64,000 bases of DNA from an uncultured Clostridia bacterium. Lineage in GTDB: Bacteria > Bacillota > Clostridia > Oscillospirales > Oscillospiraceae. The DNA is taken from positions 62,001-126,000 of the forward strand of contig CANSAE010000005.1 in the NCBI GenBank assembly GCA_947644595.1, in the 5' to 3' direction. Both the position numbers and the translations under genes were made by a program. The notes below the pieces were generated by a model. It worked only from the letters and a program-made list of their open reading frames with translations, ran no database searches and had not been told where the DNA came from. Below, one piece after another: positions 1 through 7,155 of the stretch (the first letter of the stretch is position 1; every line of letters starts with the position of its first letter).

Positions 1-993
1 CAATGCCGCCGTGATGATGGACATCTGATAAACTTCCTCGGCGTCGCAGCCCCGGGACAGGTCGTTGATGGGGGCGTTCAGACCCTGCAGAATGGGGCCG
101 TAGGCCGCGAAGCCGCCCAGCCGCTGGGCAATTTTATAGCCGATGTTGCCGGACTGGATCTCCGGGAAGATAAAGGTGTTGGCATAGCCGGCTACAGGAG
201 AGCCGGGGAACTTCAGCTGACCTACGGTGGGGGACACAGCGGCGTCGAACTGCATCTCGCCGTCGATTTTCATCTCGGGATACTGCTGCTTTACCAGGGC
301 GGTGGCGTCACGGACCATGTCCACGGAAGCGCCCTTGCCGGAACCGTGGGTGGAGTAGCTGAGCATGGCGACCTTCGGGTCCATGCCAAACACTTTGGCG
401 GTCTTTTCGGTCTCCACGGCGACCTCGGCCAGCTGCTCGGCGGCGGTCTGGGTCACGTTGCCGTCCTTGTCCAGCTTGTCCTCGTAGGAAATGTTGATAG
501 CGCAGTCGCCCATGGCCAGCATCTCATCGCCCCGGACCAGGATAAAGCAGGAGGACACCAGGGTGTTGCCCGGCTTGGTCTTGATGAGCTGCAGTGCGGG
601 GCGCACGGTGTCGGCGGTGGAGTAGGTCGCGCCGCCCAGGAGGCAGTCGGCCACGCCCATTTTCACCAGCATGGTGCCGAAGTAATTGCCCTTCATGAGG
701 TTTGCCCGGCAGTCCTCGGGGGACATTTTGCCCTTGCGCAGCTCCACCATCTTGGCCACCATGTCGTCCATGCCGGCGTAAGTAGCGGGGTCGAGGATCT
801 CCAGACCGTCAATATCAAAACTGCCGGCTTTGGCCGCGGCCTTCACCTCGTCCATGTTGCCCACCAGGATGGGGGTCAGAAAGCCGGCCTTTTTCAGCCG
901 GGCGGCGGCCTCCAGAATGCGGGCGTCCGCGCCCTCGGTGTATACGATCTTGCGGGGGTTCTTTTTCAGAACTTCTACCAGATTTTCAAACAT
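1..993 (-). CDS. pta: Phosphate acetyltransferase, C-terminus cut by window edge
   Basis: Interconverts acetyl-CoA plus phosphate with acetyl phosphate plus CoA, the first step of acetate formation with acetate kinase. The reverse strand reads MFENLVEVLKKNPRKIVYTE and continues for 331 codons to the left edge without a stop. Typical family blocks are present: TEGADARILEAA near residue 20, GVADCLLGGATYSTADTVRPA near residue 110, SYSTHGSGKG near residue 210 and INDLSRGCDAEEVYQ near the end. The usual length is about 330 residues, so only a few residues are missing. A GGAGGAA ribosome site precedes the ATG. It is transcribed divergently from the decarboxylase gene. Family assignment is secure; no kinase gene is visible in the window. 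Confidence 0.95.
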   Translation of the reverse strand, partial: MFENLVEVLKKNPRKIVYTEGADARILEAAARLKKAGFLTPILVGNMDEVKAAAKAGSFDIDGLEILDPATYAGMDDMVAKMVELRKGKMSPEDCRANLMKGNYFGTMLVKMGVADCLLGGATYSTADTVRPALQLIKTKPGNTLVSSCFILVRGDEMLAMGDCAINISYEDKLDKDGNVTQTAAEQLAEVAVETEKTAKVFGMDPKVAMLSYSTHGSGKGASVDMVRDATALVKQQYPEMKIDGEMQFDAAVSPTVGQLKFPGSPVAGYANTFIFPEIQSGNIGYKIAQRLGGFAAYGPILQGLNAPINDLSRGCDAEEVYQMSIITAAL

Positions 994-1046
994 TGTGATT
1001 CCTCCGTATTCAATTCCGGCCCAGCCGGTATTTCTTCCAAACACAT

Positions 1047-1075
1047 ATTTTACCACTTGGGGCTGTCCATTGCAA
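1047..1075 (-). promoter_or_regulatory. Promoter of pta
   Basis: On the minus strand TTGCAA (1070-1075) and TAAAAT (1047-1052) are separated by exactly 17 bp, a good sigma-A match about 55 bp before the pta start. Confidence 0.6.
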
Positions 1076-1103
1076 GGGGGCGCGTGGAAAATTTGGCAGG
1101 GAT

Positions 1104-1132
1104 TTGCGTTTTCGAGTGGGGGGTGATAGAAT
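1104..1132 (+). promoter_or_regulatory. Promoter of the Orn/Lys/Arg decarboxylase gene
   Basis: TTGCGT (1104-1109), 17-bp spacer, TAGAAT (1127-1132), placing the transcription start about 25 bp before the ATG at 1164. Confidence 0.5.
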
Positions 1133-1163
1133 AATGATATCAACGCGACGGAAGGAACCCACT

Positions 1164-2549
1164 ATGCTCACACTTTTGGAACAACTGCAACGCTACACCG
1201 CGTCGGACGCGCTGCCCATGCACATGCCGGGGCATAAACGCAACACGGCGCTGTCGCCCTATCTGCAAACACTGGGCGCGGAGCTGGACGTGACGGAGAT
1301 CCACGGCTTTTCTGACCTCCATGATCCATCCGGTGCGCTGGCGAAGCGCATGGAGGATGCGGCGGCCCTGTACGGTTCCCGCCGGGCCTGGTGGCTCGTC
1401 AATGGCAGTACATCGGGGATTCTGGCGGGCATTTTTGCCGCCACCCAGCCGGGGGATGAGGTCATCGTGGCCCGGAACTGCCATAAATCGGTATACAACG
1501 CCCTGCTCCTGCGGGGCCTGACGCCGCACTATCTTTATCCCACCGCATTTCCCGGGGAATCTTTCTCCGGCCCAGTGACGGCGGAGCAGACGGAAACGGC
1601 CTTCCAGACCCATCCGGGTACAAAGCTGCTGATTCTCACCAGCCCCACCTACGAGGGCGTGACCAGCGACGTCGTTGCCGTCAGCACCATCGCCCATGCC
1701 CACGGTGCGGCGGTGTTCGTGGACGAAGCCCACGGCGCGCATTTCGGGCTGTCGCCGGACTTTCCGCAAAGCGCCGTGACGCTGGGGGCGGACCTGGTGG
1801 TGCAAAGTCTGCACAAGACCCTGCCCAGCCTGACGCAGACGGGGTTGCTGCACCTGTGCTCGGACCGCATCGACCCGGCACAGGCGGGTTTTTGGCTGAG
1901 CGTATTTGAGACGTCCAGCCCGTCGTACCTGCTCATGGCCTCCATCGACGGCTGCGTAGCGCTGCTGACGAAACAAAAAGCGACGCTGTGCGGTCAGTGG
2001 CTGGATGTTTTGGCGGCGTTCCGGCCGGAGCTGAAGCACCTGCACTTGGTACACACGGCCGACCCATCCAAGCTGGTGATTTCCACCCGGAGGGCGGACA
2101 TCACCGGCCCGGAGCTGATGGCCCGGCTGCGGGAGGGATTTCACATCGAATTGGAAATGGCCGCGGCGGACTACGCCATTGCCATGACGGGCATGGGGGA
2201 TACGGCGAAAACGCTGGAACGCCTTGCCCGGGCGCTTTTGGACATTGACGGGACGCTTTCGCCATCCATGCCGTCCCCACCCTTTGCGCTGCCGGAAACA
2301 GAGCAGGTGCTGTCCATAGCGGCGGCTCTGTCAGCGGCGACGGAGCAATGCCCCTTTAGAGACGCGGTGGGACGTATTTCCGCTGACTTCCTCTGGGCGT
2401 ATCCACCGGGCATCCCGCTGGTCACGCCGGGGGAGCGGGTGACGCGTGAATTGGCGGACTATGCTGCCCGGTTCTCCGCTGTGGGTATAACACTGTACAG
2501 CCCGAAAAACCTCCCCAGCGGAATGCTGAATCTGGTGAAAACCCCTTGA
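1164..2549 (+). CDS. Orn/Lys/Arg decarboxylase family protein (short form)
   Basis: A PLP-dependent fold-type I enzyme of the Orn/Lys/Arg decarboxylase family, 461 aa, the length of Bacillus SpeA/YaaO-type proteins. Seen: the N-terminal LPMHMPGHKRN block typical of the family, WLVNGSTSGILAGI near residue 78, VDEAHGAHFG near 186 (cofactor-binding Asp), and SLHKTLPSLTQTG with Lys218 as the predicted Schiff-base lysine. I chose ATG 1164 over an upstream in-frame ATG at 1104 because AAGGAA sits 6 bp before 1164 and the protein then begins just ahead of the conserved block; 1104 also lies inside the promoter. The substrate (arginine, lysine or ornithine) cannot be read from sequence; no spermidine synthase gene is nearby. 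Confidence 0.88.
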   Translation: MLTLLEQLQRYTASDALPMHMPGHKRNTALSPYLQTLGAELDVTEIHGFSDLHDPSGALAKRMEDAAALYGSRRAWWLVNGSTSGILAGIFAATQPGDEVIVARNCHKSVYNALLLRGLTPHYLYPTAFPGESFSGPVTAEQTETAFQTHPGTKLLILTSPTYEGVTSDVVAVSTIAHAHGAAVFVDEAHGAHFGLSPDFPQSAVTLGADLVVQSLHKTLPSLTQTGLLHLCSDRIDPAQAGFWLSVFETSSPSYLLMASIDGCVALLTKQKATLCGQWLDVLAAFRPELKHLHLVHTADPSKLVISTRRADITGPELMARLREGFHIELEMAAADYAIAMTGMGDTAKTLERLARALLDIDGTLSPSMPSPPFALPETEQVLSIAAALSAATEQCPFRDAVGRISADFLWAYPPGIPLVTPGERVTRELADYAARFSAVGITLYSPKNLPSGMLNLVKTP

Positions 2550-2574
2550 CGATAGACCCAAGATGTTGTATACT
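2546..2574 (+). promoter_or_regulatory. Promoter of the SCIFF peptide gene
   Basis: TTGACG (2546-2551), 17-bp spacer, TATACT (2569-2574). It overlaps the stop codon of the decarboxylase gene, so the SCIFF unit has its own transcription. Confidence 0.7.
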
Positions 2575-2609
2575 ATCTAAGAATTTTTTGGAAATGTGAG
2601 GGCATCCAC

Positions 2610-2756
2610 ATGAACAGAATCAAGACCATTGAGACCCGTGACTTGTCCAAGAGCGCCGTTTCCGGCGGCTGCGGCGAGTGCCAGACTTCCTGCCAGTCTG
2701 CCTGCAAGACCTCCTGCGGTGTTGCGAATCAGCAGTGCGAAAACAAGAAGAAGTAA
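2610..2756 (+). CDS. scfA: SCIFF ranthipeptide precursor
   Basis: A 48-residue peptide starting MNRIKTIETRDLSKSAVSGG and ending in KKK, with six cysteines in its last 28 residues (positions 21, 24, 28, 32, 36, 43). This matches the Six-Cysteines-in-Forty-Five (SCIFF) family, ribosomally made peptides in which a radical SAM enzyme crosslinks Cys sulfur to side-chain carbons of acceptor residues. The leader GHxLxT-like segment and the G-G before the first Cys fit the family. The maturase lies 439 bp downstream, with a terminator and a membrane-protein gene between. Family members are nearly universal in Clostridia; the role is not settled (signalling has been proposed). Confidence 0.9.
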   Translation: MNRIKTIETRDLSKSAVSGGCGECQTSCQSACKTSCGVANQQCENKKK

Positions 2757-2770
2757 TCTGCCTTGCCGAC

Positions 2771-2806
2771 AAAACCGCTTGTTCGCTTCGGACAGGCGGT
2801 TTTTGC
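2771..2806 (+). terminator. Intrinsic terminator after the SCIFF precursor
   Basis: A 12-bp stem (2771-2782 with 2792-2803, one G-U pair), loop TCGCTTCGG and a T run. It sits between precursor and maturase, so it probably makes peptide message more abundant than maturase message. Confidence 0.8.
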
Positions 2807-2827
2807 TATTTCGCGGAGGGCTGAGAG

Positions 2828-3181
2828 ATGCGGGAAACCAAACGGCAACAGGAAGAGCGGCGACGTATTGAAGTTTCGCAAACATGGTGTAAAAGATTAA
2901 AGGGATTTGTGGCATGGAGTTTCTTGCCGCTATTTGCAGTCGCGGTTCTGTTGATGCATGCTCTTGAATCAGCGCATAATTGGGTGTTTTTGCTAATATC
3001 GTTATGCCTTACCGCAATTTCCGGAACGGCAGTTGCACTGAATTACAAACTGCCGAAAGAATTCCGTATTCGAGCGATTGGAATACTTAGCAATAACCCT
3101 GCACTTTGGGGGCCTGTTGATACATTTATTGTAACTTTGTTTCTCGATGTAATTTCCATTCTTGCCTGTATACGCAATTAA
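2828..3181 (+). CDS. Small two-to-three-helix membrane protein between SCIFF genes
   Basis: 117 aa, family not recognised. The N-terminal 25 residues are strongly basic and charged (RETKRQQEERRRIE), followed by hydrophobic segments at about 28-45 (FVAWSFLPLFAVAVLLMHAL), 51-72 (NWVFLLISLCLTAISGTAVAL) and 97-114 (DTFIVTLFLDVISILACI). A GGAGGG ribosome site precedes the ATG. Base composition is visibly AT-richer than both neighbours, with codons such as TTA, ATA and AAT, suggesting recent acquisition. Its position splits the usual precursor-maturase pair; a role in export or immunity is conceivable but there is no direct evidence. Confidence 0.7.
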   Translation: MRETKRQQEERRRIEVSQTWCKRLKGFVAWSFLPLFAVAVLLMHALESAHNWVFLLISLCLTAISGTAVALNYKLPKEFRIRAIGILSNNPALWGPVDTFIVTLFLDVISILACIRN

Positions 3182-3194
3182 AAGGAGAATCCCT

Positions 3195-4562
3195 ATGATC
3201 CATCAATATAAATTTCGCAATCTGAATATCGTCATTGACGTGAATTCCGCCGCTATCCATGTGGTGGACAACGTGGCCTATGACATCATCGCCATGTATG
3301 AGACCCACACCGCCGGCGAGATCGTGGCCGCCATGGTGGAAAAATACGGCGACCTGCCGGATGTGGACGAGGGGGAGATTCGTGCCTGCATCCGGGATAT
3401 CGAGGAATTGAAAGAACAGGGCAAGCTGTTTTCCCTGGACACGTTCTCCCATCTGGCGGGAAAAATGAAGCAAAGCCCCATTGTGAAGGCCCTGTGCCTC
3501 CACGTGGCCCACACTTGTAATCTGACCTGCTCTTACTGCTTTGCCGGGCAGGGGAAGTACCACGGGGAAAACGCGCTCATGTCATTTGTTGTGGGCAAGC
3601 AGGCGTTGGAATTTCTCATTGCCCACTCCGGGGACCGGAAGAACTTGGAAGTGGATTTCTTCGGTGGGGAACCCCTGGTGAACTGGGAGGTCGTCAAGCA
3701 GCTGGTGGCCTATGCCCGCAGCCGGGAGGAAGCGACCGGCAAGCATTTCCGCTTCACACTGACCACCAACGGTGTGCTACTGAACGACGAAGTGACGGAG
3801 TTCTGCAACAAGGAAATGAACAATGTGGTGCTGAGCCTGGATGGCCGGAAAGACGTTCATGACCGCTTCCGGGTGGATGCCGCAGGAAACGGAAGTTATG
3901 CGCGCATCGTGCCCAATTTCCAGCGCTTCGTAGAACAGCGCGGGGACAAGGAATATTATATGCGGGGGACCTATACCCATTACAACCCGGATTTCACCGA
4001 GGACTTGCAGCATATGCTGGATTTGGGCTTTACCCGGCTGAGCATGGAGCCCGTGGTGTGCGACCCGTCCGACCCCTGCGCCCTGACTGCCGAGGACCTG
4101 TCCATTTTGTTCCAGCAGTACGAAAAACTGGCGGACATGATGCTGACCCGGGAAAAGGAAGGCAAGCCCTTCACGTTCTACCATTACATGATTGACCTGT
4201 CCGCCGGGCCGTGCATCTACAAGCGGCTGTCCGGCTGCGGCTCCGGAACGGAGTACATGGCGGTCACCCCTTGGGGCGACCTGTATCCCTGCCACCAGTT
4301 CGTGGGGGAGGAAGCCTTCAAGCTGGGAGACATCTGGAACGGCGTGACAGCTCCGGAAACGCAAGAGCAGTTCCGGCAGTGCAACGTGTATTCCCACCCG
4401 GAGTGCAAAGACTGCTGGGCGCGGCTGTACTGCGCCGGAGGCTGCGCGGCCAACGCCTACCACGCCACGGGCAGCGTCAACGGCGTGTACCAATACGGTT
4501 GTGAGCTGTTCAAAAAGCGCATGGAATGCGCCATATGGCTGGAAGTCATGAAACGGATGTAA
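3195..4562 (+). CDS. scfB: SCIFF radical SAM maturase (thioether-forming)
   Basis: A 455-aa radical SAM/SPASM enzyme that installs thioether crosslinks in the SCIFF peptide. Residues 1-95 form a peptide-recognition region with AYDIIAMYETHTAGEIV; the radical SAM cluster motif is C108-x3-C112-x2-C115 (HTCNLTCSYCFAGQG); FFGGEPL follows as the SAM-binding GGE; the C-terminal SPASM domain holds many Cys (SGCGSG, YPCHQF, CNVYSHPECKDCWARLYCAGGC, YGCELF, MECAIW) for two auxiliary 4Fe-4S clusters. I chose ATG 3195 because AAGGAG lies just before it; the frame stays open to an ATG at 3162, but that overlaps the upstream gene. The match to CteB-type enzymes is strong in length and motif order. Confidence 0.93.
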   Translation: MIHQYKFRNLNIVIDVNSAAIHVVDNVAYDIIAMYETHTAGEIVAAMVEKYGDLPDVDEGEIRACIRDIEELKEQGKLFSLDTFSHLAGKMKQSPIVKALCLHVAHTCNLTCSYCFAGQGKYHGENALMSFVVGKQALEFLIAHSGDRKNLEVDFFGGEPLVNWEVVKQLVAYARSREEATGKHFRFTLTTNGVLLNDEVTEFCNKEMNNVVLSLDGRKDVHDRFRVDAAGNGSYARIVPNFQRFVEQRGDKEYYMRGTYTHYNPDFTEDLQHMLDLGFTRLSMEPVVCDPSDPCALTAEDLSILFQQYEKLADMMLTREKEGKPFTFYHYMIDLSAGPCIYKRLSGCGSGTEYMAVTPWGDLYPCHQFVGEEAFKLGDIWNGVTAPETQEQFRQCNVYSHPECKDCWARLYCAGGCAANAYHATGSVNGVYQYGCELFKKRMECAIWLEVMKRM

Positions 4563-4631
4563 ACTGTATAGATATAAACAAAGGGCGCGGCTTATCGCCG
4601 TGCCTTTCCTGTGACATTGGAGGGAAGAACG

Positions 4632-5222
4632 GTGGCCTTTGATCTCCTGTTTTTGCTCAACAGCATCTTCCTGGGCGTGGGGCTGGCAATGGATGCGTTT
4701 TCCGTATCCCTTGCCAACGGCCTGCGGGAACCCGGGATGCGAAAATCCCGCATGTGCGCCATCGCTGGTGTGTTCGCCGGATTCCAGGCGCTCATGCCTA
4801 TGCTGGGCTGGGTGTGTGTGCATACCTTCGTGGAGCGGTTTGCCGCTTTTTCCCGGTTGGTTCCCTGGATCGCGCTGATGCTGCTGGTCTATATCGGCGG
4901 CGGGATGCTGCTGGAAAGCCTGCGGCATAAGGAGGGCGAAGATGGGGACCTTTCCGTGGGCCTCGGTTTGGGTGCGCTGCTGATGCAGGGCGTGGCCACG
5001 TCTATCGACGCGCTGTCTGTGGGCTTCACCATTGCGGATTATGAGCTGCCCATGGCCCTTTTGTGCGCCGCCATCATTGCCGCCGTGACCTTTGTCATCT
5101 GCTTTGCGGGCCTGCTCCTGGGCCGGAAATTTGGCACAAAGCTGGCGGGGAAGGCCGGCATCTTAGGCGGCGTGATTTTGATCGTCATCGGCCTGGAGAT
5201 CTTCATCAAAGGCGTGGTGTGA
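4632..5222 (+). CDS. mntP: Putative manganese efflux pump MntP
   Basis: 196-aa inner-membrane protein of the MntP/DUF204 family, six predicted helices as two repeats of three. The duplicated signature with acidic residues in the membrane is seen: GLAMDAFSVSLANGL near residue 22 and VATSIDALSVGFTIADYELP near 128, each with the Asp needed for Mn2+ transport in E. coli MntP. The start is taken as GTG 4632 with GGAGGGA 7 bp upstream; GTG 4611 in frame is possible but lies at the ribosome site. No yybP-ykoY manganese riboswitch was recognised upstream. It shares a terminator with the convergent gene that follows. Confidence 0.88.
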   Translation: MAFDLLFLLNSIFLGVGLAMDAFSVSLANGLREPGMRKSRMCAIAGVFAGFQALMPMLGWVCVHTFVERFAAFSRLVPWIALMLLVYIGGGMLLESLRHKEGEDGDLSVGLGLGALLMQGVATSIDALSVGFTIADYELPMALLCAAIIAAVTFVICFAGLLLGRKFGTKLAGKAGILGGVILIVIGLEIFIKGVV

Positions 5223-5223
5223 A

Positions 5224-5257
5224 AAACCACCCCGGACCACGGTCCGGGGTGGTTTCT
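5224..5257. terminator. Shared bidirectional terminator after mntP
   Basis: A 15-bp near-perfect GC-rich stem (AAACCACCCCGGAC with GTCCGGGGTGGTTT) flanked by A and T runs, between convergent genes. Confidence 0.85.
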
Positions 5258-5885
5258 ATTCAAATTCTTCAACGGCTGCCTGCTCCGCGCGGTGGCGCAT
5301 CTCGTTTGGGAAGAGATTGTAAAACGTGGTCACGTCCGCATCCGACAGGGTGCGTCCCAACTGCTCCAAAACCTCCCCGCCGAACTCAAAGCCGTGCTGT
5401 GCCGTGGTCTCCGCCAAAAGGCGGGTGCCCCGCAGCTTCTCCGCCCGATACGCCGCCAGCCGCTCATGCAGCGTTTCCGGAATCTCCGTCTTTACCGCTT
5501 CATATGCTTCCGCTTCCGCGGCCATGGCCTTTTCACAGACCTTCGTCCGCCAGCCCGACAGGTGTTCCCGCCAGAACTCCTCCACCGAAAATCCCGGCAC
5601 CAGCGCCGATTGCAGCGCCGCCGCCAGTCCCCCGGCCCACAGCCGGTCCAGCACCACGCTTTCCAGCTCACTTAAAGCCACCATCAGCGTGGAATAGGCG
5701 TGCATCTGCGCCTTATCCAGCAGCCCCCGGCGAAAGGCCAGCCGTTCCACGGCCTCCTCGTGCCCGGCGTAGCGCATGGACTGCGCATGCGCCTCGTCCC
5801 GGACGTCCTCGGTCACCGCGGCCATGCACTCTTCGTAATTGAAGGTCAGCGGAACCCGCCAGTAATGCTCCCGGTCTAATAACAT
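5256..5885 (-). CDS. Unrecognised 209-aa protein
   Basis: No family recognised. The protein is soluble, rich in Ala, Glu and Arg, probably mostly helical, with LDREHYWRVPLTFNYEECMAAV at the N-terminus and a run of helices after residue 40 (HEEAVERLAFRRGLLDKAQM, LSELESVVLDRLWAGGLAAAL). No signal peptide or membrane segment. The ATG follows GGAGGAAACGGG. Coding quality is good (strong codon bias like its neighbours and a shared terminator), so it is likely real. Its function is unknown and the neighbours do not help. Confidence 0.75.
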   Translation of the reverse strand: MLLDREHYWRVPLTFNYEECMAAVTEDVRDEAHAQSMRYAGHEEAVERLAFRRGLLDKAQMHAYSTLMVALSELESVVLDRLWAGGLAAALQSALVPGFSVEEFWREHLSGWRTKVCEKAMAAEAEAYEAVKTEIPETLHERLAAYRAEKLRGTRLLAETTAQHGFEFGGEVLEQLGRTLSDADVTTFYNLFPNEMRHRAEQAAVEEFE

Positions 5886-6039
5886 CCCGTTTCCTCCCGT
5901 GTGTATCCTCCGCCGCCGGCCCGTAAGGCGCTGTAGGTTGGGGCCTTACCGGGGCCGGCTTTGGAGAAAAACAAGAAAACACCATGCAGGCATGAAATGT
6001 CTACACAGTGTTCGCTGAACACGCAAGGGAAATACACGG

Positions 6040-6213
6040 TTGCAGAACGGGGAAAGGTCGTGTATAATATCCACAGGTTTGGGATGGAATCCCATTGTGT
6101 AGGCGCTCTGATCGCCTGCGCAGGCCATGGGGAGTTGGCGCTCCCCATGGCTGCCGTTTATCTTGTTTTTCCCATAGTTGATTTGTAAGGCATCCTGTAA
6201 AGGGTGCCTTTTT
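6040..6213 (+). ncRNA. Candidate small RNA with own promoter and terminator
   Basis: TTGCAG (6040-6045), exactly 17 bp, TATAAT (6063-6068) gives a near-consensus promoter. Downstream, from about 6075, there is no credible ORF but a series of hairpins: GGGAT/ATCCC at 6081-6093, AGGCG/CGCCT at 6101-6116, a perfect 11-bp stem at 6124-6134 with 6141-6151 (GCCATGGGGAG), and finally GGCATCC/GGGTGCC with TTTTT at 6189-6213, a classic intrinsic terminator. The transcript would be about 140 nt. I tested it by eye against 6S RNA, the small SRP RNA and tmRNA and saw none of their conserved cores. It precedes a small XRE regulator but ends before it. Confidence 0.6.
6189..6213 (+). terminator. Terminator of the candidate small RNA
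   Basis: Stem 6189-6195 with 6202-6208 (one G-U), loop of 6, then TTTTT. Confidence 0.75.
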
Positions 6214-6226
6214 ACAATATCTAATG

Positions 6227-6260
6227 TTTACATTATACAACGTATAAGTCTATATGTAAA
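6227..6260 (+). promoter_or_regulatory. Promoter with nested operator palindrome before the XRE gene
   Basis: TTTACA (6227-6232), 18-bp spacer, TATATG (6251-6256). The spacer contains TTATAC-AAC-GTATAA (6233-6247), and an outer pair TTTACAT/ATGTAAA (6227-6233, 6254-6260) encloses it. The arrangement suggests a repressor site inside the promoter, probably used by the adjacent regulator. Confidence 0.45.
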
Positions 6261-6314
6261 GAGTAAAAATAAAATAATATGTCATCAGAACAATAGTGAA
6301 TGAGGACATGAGAT

Positions 6315-6518
6315 ATGTTAAGACTTAAAGTTGTTGAACTTTTGGAGCAACAGGGAAAGACCAAATATTGGTTATATAAGCAACTGGGTATGAGTTATCA
6401 GAATTTCAATAAAATGGTTAACAACGAAACCAAATCAATTCGTTATGAGAACATAGAAACCATTTGTTTGCTTCTTGAATGTACTCCAAACGATATTTTT
6501 GAATTTGTTGAAATGTAA
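6315..6518 (+). CDS. Small XRE/Cro-type transcriptional regulator (YozG-like)
   Basis: 67 aa, essentially one helix-turn-helix domain: MLRLKVVELLEQQGKTKYWL, then the recognition segment LGMSYQNFNKMVNN and the ending ENIETICLLLECTPNDIFEF, typical of the YozG/DUF739-like group of single-domain Cro/C1 regulators. It is AT-rich compared with neighbours (AAA, TTA, AAT codons), like many genes of mobile or recently acquired origin. It is preceded by a promoter carrying a palindrome and followed by a repeat-derived hairpin that may terminate it. Targets are unknown; autoregulation is the simplest guess. Confidence 0.85.
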   Translation: MLRLKVVELLEQQGKTKYWLYKQLGMSYQNFNKMVNNETKSIRYENIETICLLLECTPNDIFEFVEM

Positions 6519-6531
6519 GTCGATTAAAAAG

Positions 6532-6570
6532 CGTAGGGGCGGGTTCTAAACCCGCCTGTTCTTTTTAAGA
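6532..6570 (+). repeat. GTAGGGGCGGGTT palindromic repeat, copy 1; possible terminator
   Basis: CGTAGGGGCGGGTT-CTAA-ACCCGCC followed by TGTTCTTTTT. It belongs to the short intergenic palindrome family also found near 9.7, 22.7, 28.3, 35.5 and 43.3 kb. Here the T run makes it a plausible terminator for the regulator. Confidence 0.65.
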
Positions 6571-6599
6571 TTTTTGCATATCTCGGTGCGGCAATGCAA

Positions 6600-6905
6600 A
6601 CCCATTTCTTTTCGCGTGAAAAGAAACGGGTTTCCGATCCCAAAGAAAAACGCCGGGGCGTTCCGTTTCGCCCCGGACCCCCCAACGGCACAAGGGGCTA
6701 CCGCCCCTTGGATCCCCTGCAAATTCTCACTACGGACAATCTGAACAATTGCTGAATCGACTGACTGTAGTTTGACTTCCCAGGGATTCCAAAGGGCGGT
6801 AGCCCTTTGGCCGTTTCAAGGGGGTTCGGGGGGAAATCGGAATCCCCCCGAGACTTTTCTTTGCGGCTCCACCGCGTTTCTTTTGGTCACAAAAGAAATG
6901 GGGTG
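6600..6905. repeat. Inverted pair of a structured dispersed repeat
   Basis: The left half (about 6600-6722) read on the minus strand aligns with the right half (about 6773-6902) read on the plus strand. Shared blocks, in order, are AGGGGATCCAAGGGGCGGTA / AGGGATTCCAAAGGGCGGTA, a G-rich run and its complement (GGGGGTTCGGGGGG...CCCCCCGAG), TTTTTCTTTG and GTTTCTTTT-loop-AAAAGAAATGGG. So two diverged copies of a roughly 125-bp element face each other across about 50 bp. A third, shortened copy lies at 22272-22345. There is no ORF of note in the 640 bp between the XRE gene and feoB. Confidence 0.7.
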
Positions 6906-6930
6906 GATTTTCCTCCGCACTTCAATCCAC

Positions 6931-7047
6931 TTGACAACCCAACACAATCGTGTATATATAGATAGAAAAGGCGCTGCCGATAAGCGGTTAGCCTTATGTG
7001 GTTTATTTAGAAACTAAAGAAACCGTCACGGCCGAGTGGCGGTTTTT
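6931..7047 (+). ncRNA. Second candidate small RNA
   Basis: TTGACA (6931-6936) is followed after 16-18 bp by TATATATA (6953-6960), then about 80 nt without an ORF, containing AAGGC...GCCTT and GGTTT...AAACC pairings, ending in the terminator at 7020-7047. The RNA would be about 80 nt. No known family recognised. It ends about 110 bp before feoB, so it could instead be a terminated leader. Confidence 0.45.
7020..7047 (+). terminator. Terminator upstream of feoB
   Basis: AAACCGTCAC (7020-7029) pairs with GTGGCGGTTT (7036-7045), loop GGCCGA, then TTTTT. Confidence 0.8.
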
Positions 7048-7155
7048 GCTTTTTACACGATTTGGCAATCTTTGTCAATTTCAAGGAGTTCTTCTCAGGC
7101 ATTTCCCCCATTGACACATGGTGTATAATAGACCCAAGAGAAGTACGGGGAGACG

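Noticed and set aside
4563-4631. yybP-ykoY manganese riboswitch before mntP
   Set aside because: The gap is too short and lacks the conserved two-helix core.
6075-6213. 6S RNA or small SRP RNA
   Set aside because: It has neither a long rod with a central bubble nor the GGAAGCAGC-type SRP core.
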